The notes under the pieces were generated by a model, which was not told the origin of the DNA, did no database searches, and saw nothing but the letters and a program-made list of their open reading frames with translations. The position numbers and the translations under genes were made by a program. From Mycobacterium sp. OAS707 (GTDB lineage Bacteria > Actinomycetota > Actinomycetes > Mycobacteriales > Mycobacteriaceae), in NCBI RefSeq assembly GCF_014873705.1, contig NZ_JADBDS010000001.1, forward strand, positions 868,001 to 932,000: DNA of 64,000 bases, written 5' to 3'. Shown here one piece after another: positions 7,396 to 15,780 of this stretch (its first letter is position 1; each line of letters starts with the position of its first letter).

Positions 7396-8664
7396 TCAGC
7401 CGATCGCGGCGAAGGTCACGTGCAGTTCGCGTAGACCCCGCAAGATGAAGGTCGGGTCGTATTCGTAGTGCCGCTGGTCCGCCGGGCCATGATGCGCCTC
7501 AGAAATCGCGATGTCCCCCATGCGATCCAACACTCGATTCATCGTTATCCGACCTTCCGCCCTGGCCAACGGAGCACCCGGGCAGGAGTGCACCCCGCGG
7601 ATGAAGGCGATCTGCTCACGGACGTTCGGCCTATTGATATCAAAGGTGTTCGGCGACTGGAACTTTCGTTCATCGCGATTGCATGCACCGGGCAGCAGCA
7701 TGACCGTTGTTCCCGCACGCACCTCCACTCCCCCTACCGTGGTGGTCTTGCTGGCCATCCTGAAGTGAGCCTTGACAGGGCTTTCCATGCGTAGCGTCTC
7801 CTCGAGGAAGGCCGGAATCTTGGCTCGGTCCTCGCGTAGGGACGCTTGGAGTTCCGGATTCTCAGCGATGACCCGTACTGCCGCGCTGACCAGCTTTGTC
7901 GTCGTCTCCGTCCCTGCGGCGAAGAGGAACGTCGACAAGTTCATGACGTCCTCGATCTCGGGCGTCGACCCATCGTCGTACTTCGCCTGGGCCAACTCGG
8001 TCAGCACGTCACCGCGCGGCGAGCGCCTCCGGTCCTCGATGTAGGCGTGGAACTTCTCGTTGAGCCATTCCAGGGGATTGTGATCTGTCGTTCCCTCGCC
8101 AAGCTCTCCAGCCACCTGAGTACCGAAGTGTGCTTTGAATTCTTCATGATCCTCTGGTGGGACACCCAACAGATCAGCGATGACAAGTAGGGAAAATGGC
8201 TTTGCGTAGTCTGCCAGCAACTCGCAGCTACCTCGCTCGAGGAATGTGTCCAACTGCTCGTCGGCAAGCCGCCACATGAACTCCTCGTTCTCTTTCAGGC
8301 GCTTCGGAGTGATCAGCTTGTTCATCAGGCTTCTGGTCCGACTGTGCAGCGGGGGATCTTGATTCGAGATGTGCTCTGCCATGGGGGCGACATGGCGATG
8401 CTTCTCGATCAGGTCGGTGACGTCGTCGGCCCCATCCGGGCCGAAGGGCAGACCGGAGAACGGGCCAGCCAGCGAGTTGCATGATGAGAAGTCAACGTTG
8501 TTCTTGTAGACCGCCAGAGCTTCCTCGTAGCCCGTCACCGCCATCACGTCGAAGGGGGTTGCCGACGCTACCGGACATTTCGACCGAAGATGGTCGAAGT
8601 AGCCGTACGGGTCAGCAACAAGGCCTTCGTCAGTGAAAAAGTCCACGGTGTCAAAGTCGGTCAT
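7396..8664 (-). CDS. Cytochrome P450
   Basis: P450 of 422 aa. The heme loop is FIRGVHSCPGAPLARAEGR with the thiolate ligand at Cys361; Ile replaces the usual residue after Phe, but the F..G.H.C.G pattern is complete. The I-helix reads AAGTETTTKL and the K-helix ExxR is EETLR. The frame stays open far upstream over the neighbouring P450, but homologous sequence begins at MTDFDTVDFF, so I take the ATG at 8664. It follows another P450 by 70 bp and precedes the epoxide-hydrolase-like gene. Substrate unknown. Confidence 0.92.
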   Translation of the reverse strand: MTDFDTVDFFTDEGLVADPYGYFDHLRSKCPVASATPFDVMAVTGYEEALAVYKNNVDFSSCNSLAGPFSGLPFGPDGADDVTDLIEKHRHVAPMAEHISNQDPPLHSRTRSLMNKLITPKRLKENEEFMWRLADEQLDTFLERGSCELLADYAKPFSLLVIADLLGVPPEDHEEFKAHFGTQVAGELGEGTTDHNPLEWLNEKFHAYIEDRRRSPRGDVLTELAQAKYDDGSTPEIEDVMNLSTFLFAAGTETTTKLVSAAVRVIAENPELQASLREDRAKIPAFLEETLRMESPVKAHFRMASKTTTVGGVEVRAGTTVMLLPGACNRDERKFQSPNTFDINRPNVREQIAFIRGVHSCPGAPLARAEGRITMNRVLDRMGDIAISEAHHGPADQRHYEYDPTFILRGLRELHVTFAAIG

Positions 8665-8734
8665 GCGCTTCTCATTCCTTTCAATGTTCATTGCCTGCAA
8701 TCGGACTCGCACCCACGCCGAGCCGCGAACCCTC

Positions 8735-9949
8735 TCAAGCCGGGTCGAACAGCACAGGCAGTGACGTTGGTGAGCGGAACACCATGCCGCGGATGTGCGG
8801 ATCGTCGCCGTCAGGGTCGAGGCGGAGGTTCGGTAGTCGGTCCAGGAGCAGGTTGATGGCGGTACGCATTTCCAACCGGGCCAGGTGCATGCCCAGGCAT
8901 ACGTGGACTCCGTGCCCCCAGCTGATGGGCACTTTCGCCTGCCGGAAGATGTCGAAGGCGTCGGGTTTGACGTAGCGATCTTCTTGGCGGTTGGCCGCAC
9001 CGAGCATCGGCATGACCGAAGATCCCTGGGGAATGGGCACTCCCGCCAACTCGGTGTCGCGAGTGGCGACGCGAGTGATGTTGAGCAGCGGCGCATCCCA
9101 GCGCACGCCTTCTTCGATGGCTTGGGGTAACAGCGAGCGGTCGGCGCGGATCGCATCGAGTTGGTCGGGATGGGTGAGTAGCGCGAATAGCAAGCTACCC
9201 AGCGACCGGTAGGTGGTTTCCACACCAGCCGGAAGAAGGAGCCGGATGAAGGAGTAGATGTCCTCGTCGGCGAGCTTTTGTCCATCGATTTCGGCGGCCG
9301 CCAAGCTGCTGATCAAATCCTCGCGAGGTTCGGCTCGGCGCGCCTCCAGGATCGGGGTGAAGTAGTCGACAAGGGCCTTCGACGCCGCCAGACCGCGTTC
9401 GGGGTTGATGGTGTAGCTCAGCATCGAGATCGACCAACGCTGGAACTGCGGGAAATCCTCCTCCGGCAGGCCGAGCAGGGCGGCGATGATGCGGCTCGGG
9501 TACGGAAATGTGAACGTCTTGACCAGGTCCGTCTTGCCGTCCGAAGCGAACTGGTCGATCAGCTCGTTGCCGATACGCCCCACGATCTCGTCTTCCCAAC
9601 GCGCCAGGGCCTTTTGGGTGAAGGCCTTCGTCACCAAGGAGCGGAGCCGACCATGGATGGGTTCATCCATACCCAGCATCACCCCATGACCCAAGACGTC
9701 GCCGAAGATCTGGATCACGGCCTGCGACGAGAAGGTCTCGTGATCGCGCAGCATGGTCTGGATGTCCTCGTGCCGGTAGACGATGAAGACAGGTTTGCCC
9801 TCCTCGCCGGGCATCGTCGACATATCGATGCGCTGGATCGGAGTGTCGTGGCGTTGTTTGGCCAGCTCCGGGTAGGGGTCGCGGACGTCGCCCGATACGA
9901 CATCATCGAACGCCGCGAAGTCTTCGAGCTGGTCGAACAGTTCTGACAT
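8735..9949 (-). CDS. Cytochrome P450
   Basis: P450 of 404 aa starting at the ATG 9949, which has AGGAG at a good distance; an upstream in-frame start at 9964 would overlap the aldehyde dehydrogenase stop. The heme loop SWGHGVHVCLGMHLARLEMR gives Cys351 as iron ligand; Trp stands where most P450s have Phe. The I-helix motif is PAGVETTYRS and the K-helix ExxR is EEGVR. It lies 11 bp behind the aldehyde dehydrogenase gene, so the two are surely cotranscribed. Substrate unknown. Confidence 0.92.
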   Translation of the reverse strand: MSELFDQLEDFAAFDDVVSGDVRDPYPELAKQRHDTPIQRIDMSTMPGEEGKPVFIVYRHEDIQTMLRDHETFSSQAVIQIFGDVLGHGVMLGMDEPIHGRLRSLVTKAFTQKALARWEDEIVGRIGNELIDQFASDGKTDLVKTFTFPYPSRIIAALLGLPEEDFPQFQRWSISMLSYTINPERGLAASKALVDYFTPILEARRAEPREDLISSLAAAEIDGQKLADEDIYSFIRLLLPAGVETTYRSLGSLLFALLTHPDQLDAIRADRSLLPQAIEEGVRWDAPLLNITRVATRDTELAGVPIPQGSSVMPMLGAANRQEDRYVKPDAFDIFRQAKVPISWGHGVHVCLGMHLARLEMRTAINLLLDRLPNLRLDPDGDDPHIRGMVFRSPTSLPVLFDPA

Positions 9950-9960
9950 GCTGGCTCCTA

Positions 9961-11445
9961 TCAAGTCGCCGGGTAGGCGACGGATTTCACTTCTGTGTAT
10001 TGGCTGAAGCCGACCAGGCCGTTCTGGCGCCCGACCCCGCTGTCCTTGTAGCCCCCGAACGGTGTATCGGCGCTGTATCCAGCGGTGCCATTGAGGCCGA
10101 TGAACCCGGCACGCAGCCGACGCGCGACGGCCAACGCGCGATCCGTCGAGCCTGACATCACATTTCCCGCCAACCCGTACACACTGTCGTTGGCGATCCT
10201 GATCGCGTCTTCTTCGTCCTCGTAGGCGATGACAGCAAGCACGGGCCCGAAAATCTCTTCCTGAGCAATCGTCATCGAGTTGTCGACGTCAGTGAAAAGT
10301 GTTGGGGTGACCCAGAAGCCCTTGTCGAATTCCTTCGGCGGCTCGGCGCTTCCGACGAGCATCGTCGCTCCCTCGTCTACACCCTTGCGGATATAGCCCA
10401 GGATGCGCTGTTGCTGCTTCGCCGAAATCACCGGTCCGCAGATGGTGGCCGGGTCCTGCGGATCGCCTGCTTTTATGTTCTCGTACAGACCCTTGAGAAT
10501 CGCCACACCCTCGTCATAACGGCTGCGCGGCAACAGCATTCGGGTGGGGGTCGCGCAACCCTGGCCGGCGTGCATGAGCGGGCCGATTCCGATCAGGCAG
10601 GCGGTATTGAAGTCCGCGTCATCGAGCACAATCGTCGCCGATTTGCCGCCGAGTTCGAGGAACAGCCGCTTCATCGTAGCCGCGCCCTTTTCCATGATCC
10701 GCTTGCCCACGACGGTCGAACCGGTGAACGAGATCATGTCGACCTTCGGCGACAGGGTCAGTTCCTCAGCGACGAAGTGATCTGATGCGGTCACGACGCT
10801 GACCACACCCGCCGGGATGTCGGTCTTCTCGGCAATGAGCCGGCCCAATCGGGTGGCGTTGAAGGGTGTGTTCGGTGCGGGCTTGAGGACCACGGTGTTT
10901 CCGGTGGCCAGGGCTTGCCCGAGCTTGTTGATGGTGACTTCGAAAGGGAAGTTCCATGGAACGATCGCTCCGACGACGCCCACCGGCTCATGCCAGACCT
11001 TGCGCCTGGTGTTGACGCCGGTCACGGAGATGACCTTGTCACCGAGGTCGGTTTCCCATTCGAAGGAATCAATCAGTCTGGCAGGGTATTTGAGGCCATC
11101 TTCAAGAGGAGCATCCAACTGCGGACCATGGGTCACCGCCCTGGGCGCGCCGACCTCGAGGATAAGTTCCTCACGCAAATCCTCCAATTCGCTTTCGATC
11201 GCGTCGTGGAGTTGCAGCAGGCAACGCTTACGCAGCTCTTTGTTGGTCGACCAGTCGGTCTCATCGAACGCACGCCGCGCTGCGTCGATGGCACGGTTCA
11301 TGTCGGCCTTCGACGCGTCTGCGACCTCGCCGAGCACGTCCTCGTTGGCCGGGTTGATGTTGGTGAACGTGCCTGACTCACCGTCGACGAGCTTGCCGTC
11401 GATCAGCATCCTCGACTCGAACGCCACTGTCGTTGCCTCAGTCAT
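9961..11445 (-). CDS. NAD(P)-dependent aldehyde dehydrogenase
   Basis: Aldehyde dehydrogenase superfamily member of 494 aa oxidising an aldehyde to the acid. The glutamate general-base motif is LELGGKSA and the catalytic cysteine lies in HAGQGCATPTR. The cofactor-site stretch FTGSTVVGKRI is also present. The ATG at 11445 is chosen over one at 11460 because the product then begins MTEATTVAFES and the spacing to a GGAAG is acceptable. The start overlaps the end of the upstream SDR gene by 8 bp, and the stop is 11 bp before a P450. A P450-alcohol-aldehyde-acid route is plausible. Confidence 0.93.
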   Translation of the reverse strand: MTEATTVAFESRMLIDGKLVDGESGTFTNINPANEDVLGEVADASKADMNRAIDAARRAFDETDWSTNKELRKRCLLQLHDAIESELEDLREELILEVGAPRAVTHGPQLDAPLEDGLKYPARLIDSFEWETDLGDKVISVTGVNTRRKVWHEPVGVVGAIVPWNFPFEVTINKLGQALATGNTVVLKPAPNTPFNATRLGRLIAEKTDIPAGVVSVVTASDHFVAEELTLSPKVDMISFTGSTVVGKRIMEKGAATMKRLFLELGGKSATIVLDDADFNTACLIGIGPLMHAGQGCATPTRMLLPRSRYDEGVAILKGLYENIKAGDPQDPATICGPVISAKQQQRILGYIRKGVDEGATMLVGSAEPPKEFDKGFWVTPTLFTDVDNSMTIAQEEIFGPVLAVIAYEDEEDAIRIANDSVYGLAGNVMSGSTDRALAVARRLRAGFIGLNGTAGYSADTPFGGYKDSGVGRQNGLVGFSQYTEVKSVAYPAT

Positions 11446-12457
11446 TGCTCTCACTTCCATTTGGAGCGTGCGTGGTGGCTGAACGCCGCGCCGCGAGCGA
11501 CGCCAGTCGGTGTAGCACGGGCTGGGGAAGAACCTTCGCCGCGAAGACCATTGCCCGCTGGCTCGCGGTCAACGGATATGCTCCCCCGCGCATGGCGCCG
11601 AACCGCGGTATGCCCATCATCAACCGCGTCATGCGATGCATCGCGGCGCCGGACAAAAGGCGGTTGGCGACCAATAACATTCGCGCGTCATTGTCGATCC
11701 CCCGCTTGACGAACGGCGCCGAATCATCGAGGGCCTCGGCCAGTCTGACGGCAAACTGCTCCGGCGGCCTTGCCATACGTACGGCCAATTGTTCGAAACC
11801 ACGCTTGTCCCAGGCGCTGTGGTGGGATGCATACGGCCCGTCGAAATCGCAGTAGCTTGCGGCACGCGGATTCGTGATGATCTCGGTCTTGTAGAAGCCG
11901 GCGACCAGGATGGTGACCCCGATCCCGAATGCTGCGACCTCACCTGCCATCGACTCGCCCCACCGTTCGAGCGCACCCTTGACCGCGGAATAGGTTGCGG
12001 TTACCGGCATTCCACGGACTCCAGCTGCGCTGGACACCAGGACGATGCGTCCCTGTCCGGCATTGCGCATGGAGGGAAGTAGCGCCTTGGTCAGCTCCAC
12101 CGGACCGAAGATGTTCGTCGCGAACGTCTGTTCCCATACGCTCATCGGCGTCTCTTCGACCATCCCTGTCGGGCTAATACCGGCGTTGTGCACCAATCCA
12201 AAAGGAGCGCCAACCATCTCTAAGATCGACTTCCCCGCGGCTGCCACGGACGCTGCGTCGGTGAGATCGAGGGTCACCCCGATCAAGCGTGGATCACCTT
12301 CGCGCGCTCCAGTCGCCTCACGTAGTTGCTCCATGCCCGCATCGACTGACCGCATCGCGGCCACCACCTGCCAGCCCTGCTTGTACAGATGGCACGCCGA
12401 CGCGAACCCGAGTCCTCGTGAGGCGCCGGTGATGACGACGCTGCGCGGCTCAGCCAT
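11438..12457 (-). CDS. Short-chain dehydrogenase/reductase
   Basis: Classical SDR with a C-terminal extension, 339 aa. It shows the cofactor motif TGASRGLG near the N-terminus, NAG in HNAGISP, the catalytic serine pair VSSAAG and the YSAVK active-site pair. The start at 12457 (MAEPRSVVITG) has AGGAAG upstream; the longer open frame is not used. It overlaps the AveC-like gene by 8 bp on one side and the aldehyde dehydrogenase by 8 bp on the other, so translation is coupled. It probably oxidises an alcohol made by one of the P450s. The last 80 residues are basic and hydrophobic and may touch the membrane. Confidence 0.88.
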   Translation of the reverse strand: MAEPRSVVITGASRGLGFASACHLYKQGWQVVAAMRSVDAGMEQLREATGAREGDPRLIGVTLDLTDAASVAAAGKSILEMVGAPFGLVHNAGISPTGMVEETPMSVWEQTFATNIFGPVELTKALLPSMRNAGQGRIVLVSSAAGVRGMPVTATYSAVKGALERWGESMAGEVAAFGIGVTILVAGFYKTEIITNPRAASYCDFDGPYASHHSAWDKRGFEQLAVRMARPPEQFAVRLAEALDDSAPFVKRGIDNDARMLLVANRLLSGAAMHRMTRLMMGIPRFGAMRGGAYPLTASQRAMVFAAKVLPQPVLHRLASLAARRSATTHAPNGSESND

Positions 12458-13592
12458 GCTGACTTCCTGCCGCACAACGCATGCTCTTCGACCCCAACTC
12501 GACGTCGACATCGGCGAACGGCCCCTGCTGCCAGGTGGCCCACTTGCCGACCGAATACGGCCCCTCGGCCCCGTTGGCCCGGTAATACCCCTGCGGGTCA
12601 TACACTTTCGCCTCGGGGTACGGCCACGGGCACGCAACCGATGTCGCCAACCCGCTCGCCTTGATCGCCCAGAACCATCCGCCGTAGGCAAAGTACGCAA
12701 CGTTGATGATCGCAAACATCACCAAGAACGTGCCCAGCACCGGCTTGGTCGGAAACAGCTTGGCTCTCGCGGCCAGCTTTTCGGCCACCGACTTCCCCGT
12801 GTCATCGCGGTAGACGAGGATGGCCGCCGGGATCATCACGAACGTCACCGCGAGGGATTCCCAAATCAGCGGGAATTGGAATGGGGTGCCGTTGAATATC
12901 GACCCGAAGGGAATCACCTGGGAATAGATGTACAGACCGGTGCGGATCGATCCGACTTCAAGCATTGCATCGAACACGAAGCCGATAACCAGCACCAGTC
13001 CGCCCAGGCTGATGAGCGGATGCCTGCTGACAAATGCTTCGGGACCGCGTTTGGCCTGCCATCTGCGAAGAATCCAGACTGCCGGGAAATACGGTCCGAA
13101 ATAGAATGTCACATAACCGAATACGATGAACGGCTCGACCGTCGGCGACATCATGATCAGATACCAGGACTCCGGCCAGTGCAGCAGGTCGGGGTTGTAC
13201 ACCGCGTACGGCGCCCAGTTCATGATCGGGTCCTGCCAGACGATCAACGTCGTGACCAAGAACATCAACATCACCGGACTGCCGGGATTACGTCGCCAGC
13301 CCACGATGAAAACGACCACGAGGGTCACCAGCATCAGCGCCGTGGCGACCTGGATGAACCCCATCCACCCGGTGAAGTCGAAGAGATAGTCCACCGGACG
13401 CGGCCTGCCGACAGTGTTGGGATTGGCCACTCGCGGATCGAGCGCAGTACGCGAAACCGCGATGAACAAGCCGATGAATGCGAGCAGGCCGATACCGGCC
13501 AGCCACGACCCCAGGCTTCCCTTTCCTCTTCGCCCCCTGGGTGGTTGCTTTCGGGAATCAACCAGTAGCGGCGTGGATTCTTCGGTGCTCAT
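12450..13592 (-). CDS. AveC-like (spirocyclase family) multi-pass membrane protein
   Basis: Integral membrane protein of 380 aa with about seven hydrophobic helices, the first at roughly residues 29-48 and the last near 305-330. The central part carries WQDPIMNWAPYAVYNPDLL and a following proline-rich loop. I recognise this as the AveC-like family; AveC in Streptomyces forms the avermectin spiroketal, but most actinobacterial relatives have no known role. The start at 13592 has AGGAG nearby. It lies 4 bp behind the binding-protein-like gene and overlaps the SDR. Membrane topology is visible; any cyclase activity is family-based inference. Confidence 0.7.
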   Translation of the reverse strand: MSTEESTPLLVDSRKQPPRGRRGKGSLGSWLAGIGLLAFIGLFIAVSRTALDPRVANPNTVGRPRPVDYLFDFTGWMGFIQVATALMLVTLVVVFIVGWRRNPGSPVMLMFLVTTLIVWQDPIMNWAPYAVYNPDLLHWPESWYLIMMSPTVEPFIVFGYVTFYFGPYFPAVWILRRWQAKRGPEAFVSRHPLISLGGLVLVIGFVFDAMLEVGSIRTGLYIYSQVIPFGSIFNGTPFQFPLIWESLAVTFVMIPAAILVYRDDTGKSVAEKLAARAKLFPTKPVLGTFLVMFAIINVAYFAYGGWFWAIKASGLATSVACPWPYPEAKVYDPQGYYRANGAEGPYSVGKWATWQQGPFADVDVELGSKSMRCAAGSQHG

Positions 13593-13596
13593 GCGT

Positions 13597-14709
13597 TCAC
13601 TCCTGACCAAATCGGTCGACCAAATGCGAATTGACGCCGTCGGCGTCCAAGGTGCGGGCGACGAGGTACCCCGCGCCCATCCAGGCCCGGCGGGTCCACT
13701 TGCCAAATGACACGCGCGTCCCGGGCGCACCGGAGGCCGCGGGCATCATCTTCACCCGCTCGATTGCCTCCTTGACACCGCGAGGACTCAACGGATGCGC
13801 ATCGGCGAAAGCACGCACCAACGTCGAGGCGATATCGTGATTGACCACGGAAACGCAATACTCGGGACGGTTGCCGTACTTGGCCTCGTAGCGGTCGAGG
13901 AAGTCCTGGCCGAGCTTGTTCTCCTCGTCGTACTGGTCGACACCGATCCACCCCATGAACGCCTTCCACATCACGGGATTGATCCACGCGTTCTGGAAGG
14001 CGGTGGTGGTGAAGCGCGGCGGATCCCAATTGAGGGCTTCGAGGGCCGGGTTGATGAAGACGACGCCAAACCCGAAGCCGAAGTGGACGATCGCCTCGGC
14101 CCCTGCCGCATGCAGCGAGGCCACTGCAGCACTGCAGTCCTGCGCCGTCTGAGCGATGGGCGCCTCGGCAACAATCCGAATACCCTTGCGAACACAGGCT
14201 TTTCGCATGTTGCTCAAGTACGACTCGCCGATCAGGTTCTGCTCGACCAGGATGCCGACCGTGGTCAATCCCCGCTTTGCCACGAGGTCGGCGATGAAGA
14301 TGGGCTCATCGGTCATCGAACCCTGCGGGAAGGAGAACGTCCACTCGCCCAACCAGTCGTCGGTCCCGGTGACACTGATCGCCGGCACCTTGAAACGCTC
14401 TTCGATCGCCTCGCGCGTCGGAACCACGTTGTCGGTGATGTTGGGCCCGAACACCACAAGGCAACCCTCGTCGACAAGCTCGGCATAGGCGTCGATCACC
14501 GCTTTCACGGTGCCCTTGGGAAGACCCTCGACCTCCTTATAGATCACCTCCACGCGCCGATCCAGGATCCCCTTTTCGAGGGCATCCTCGAAAACGAGGT
14601 CTAAGGACTGGACGAACGAATCCAGCAATTCCTTCGGAAAGTCCGCGGCAAGCGTGAAGTCCATCAAATAGCCGACTTTGATCGGCTCCGCCCCGCTGAC
14701 ATACGACAT
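13597..14709 (-). CDS. Type 1 periplasmic-binding-fold protein without signal peptide (LivK/AmiC-like)
   Basis: 370-residue ligand-binding protein of the branched-chain amino acid/amide receptor fold. It opens with IKVGYLMDFT, shows VVFGPNITDNVVPTREAIEE and ends with the usual alpha/beta lobes. The start is decided by GGAGG six bases before the ATG, and the product has neither a signal peptide nor a lipobox. No permease or ABC ATPase gene is nearby. A cytosolic ligand sensor, as AmiC is for the amidase operon of Pseudomonas, is therefore more likely than an ABC importer subunit. It is 4 bp upstream of the AveC-like gene. Ligand unknown. Confidence 0.8.
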   Translation of the reverse strand: MSYVSGAEPIKVGYLMDFTLAADFPKELLDSFVQSLDLVFEDALEKGILDRRVEVIYKEVEGLPKGTVKAVIDAYAELVDEGCLVVFGPNITDNVVPTREAIEERFKVPAISVTGTDDWLGEWTFSFPQGSMTDEPIFIADLVAKRGLTTVGILVEQNLIGESYLSNMRKACVRKGIRIVAEAPIAQTAQDCSAAVASLHAAGAEAIVHFGFGFGVVFINPALEALNWDPPRFTTTAFQNAWINPVMWKAFMGWIGVDQYDEENKLGQDFLDRYEAKYGNRPEYCVSVVNHDIASTLVRAFADAHPLSPRGVKEAIERVKMMPAASGAPGTRVSFGKWTRRAWMGAGYLVARTLDADGVNSHLVDRFGQE

Positions 14710-14727
14710 GTGGCCTCCGCTGCACCA

Positions 14728-14744
14728 AACCTAATATTTGTTCA
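14728..14744. promoter_or_regulatory. Conserved 17-bp promoter motif, copy 1
   Basis: AACCTAATATTTGTTCA, 18 bp upstream of the binding-protein-like gene. Close copies lie at 17497-17512 and 23141-23157. Probably a regulator binding site that overlaps or adjoins the promoter. Confidence 0.5.
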
Positions 14745-14775
14745 GACCCTAGCGTCCCCCGCCGCGCAACGTCAA

Positions 14776-15627
14776 TCACTGCCTGTCGCGCGTGGCCCCG
14801 CCCAGATAGACATGGATCATCTCGTCGAGCCCGCGACCCACCGTGGGGTCGTCGGTAAGTGGTCCCGCGATCGCGGCTCTCGCCGCATCGCTGATAGACA
14901 GCCCTTCGGAGATCAGCTGACCTGCGGCGATGAGCACGCGGGTGGACGCCACCTCGCGCAGTCCCCCGGTCTCCAGTCGGCGGATCGCCTGGGCGAACTT
15001 GACCAGCTCGGCCGCAGTCGGCGCATCGACACCCGATTCGTGGACGACGATTGCCTCCTCGACCTCCGGGGCGGGATAACCGAATTCGATGGCGACCATG
15101 CGCTGCCGGGTCGAGTCCTTCAAGTCCTTCAGCACACTCTGATAGCCGGGGTTGTATGACACGACGAGGCCGAAGCCCGGTGCCGCATCGAGGGTGATGC
15201 CCAGCCGCTCGATCGGTAGCTGCCGCCGGTGATCGCCCAGCGGGTGCAACACGACGGTCGTATCCTGCCGGGCCTCCACGACCTCGTCCAGATAGCAGAT
15301 GGCCCCTTCGCGCACAGCACGGGTCAGCGGGCCGTCGACCCAGACCGTTTCATCCCCCCGCAGTAGATACCGGCCCACCAGGTCGGCCGTGGTCAGATCG
15401 TCGTGACAGGACACCGTGATCAACTGTCGGCCGAGATCGTGCGCCATCGCCTCCACAAAGCGGGTCTTGCCGCAGCCCGTAGGGCCCTTCAGCACCAGCG
15501 AAAGTCCCTGACGGTAGGCCGCCTTGAAGACCGCCTCCTCGTTACCCACCGACTGGTAATACGGGCGCGCCGATTCGGTGTGCGGCCTGGCGCCGTTCTG
15601 CTCCGCCAGCCCGGCCTCGTTTGCCAT
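14776..15627 (-). CDS. MoxR/NorQ/CbbQ-type AAA+ ATPase
   Basis: AAA+ ATPase of 283 aa. Walker A is GPTGCGKT (48-55), Walker B is AICYLDEV with Asp114/Glu115, and a sensor region reads VVSYNPGYQS. The NorQ/CbbQ branch works with a VWA partner (NorD/CbbO) to remodel or load a metal or inhibitor-bound enzyme. The VWA partner gene lies just upstream, which fits. The start at 15627 (MANEAGLAEQ) has GGAAGGG upstream; the frame extends further but without a ribosome-binding site. No Rubisco, nitric-oxide reductase or methanol dehydrogenase gene is nearby, so the client is unknown, possibly an enzyme of this cluster. Confidence 0.88.
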   Translation of the reverse strand: MANEAGLAEQNGARPHTESARPYYQSVGNEEAVFKAAYRQGLSLVLKGPTGCGKTRFVEAMAHDLGRQLITVSCHDDLTTADLVGRYLLRGDETVWVDGPLTRAVREGAICYLDEVVEARQDTTVVLHPLGDHRRQLPIERLGITLDAAPGFGLVVSYNPGYQSVLKDLKDSTRQRMVAIEFGYPAPEVEEAIVVHESGVDAPTAAELVKFAQAIRRLETGGLREVASTRVLIAAGQLISEGLSISDAARAAIAGPLTDDPTVGRGLDEMIHVYLGGATRDRQ

Positions 15628-15780
15628 AGTGCCCTTCCGTATCAGCCGCATCGATGCGACCACCCACAGCCTAATCGGAACAGATGTTTGTTTCAAGCAT
15701 GTGAAGGCTACGGTTTCTCTCTGACCGCATACATTGAATAGAGTTGTTGGGCAATACATTTCCGAGTTCGCGGACGAATC

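Noticed and set aside
8665..9285. N-terminal extension of the P450 frame at 7396-8664
   Set aside because: The extra 207 codons lie over the neighbouring P450 in another frame; P450 similarity begins at 8664.
12045..13568. 507-codon open frame on the plus strand
   Set aside because: Antisense to the SDR and AveC-like genes; no recognisable motif and no ribosome-binding site.
15668..15690. Fourth copy of the shared promoter motif
   Set aside because: Only CCTAAT and GGAAC parts match and the spacing differs; too weak to list as a copy.
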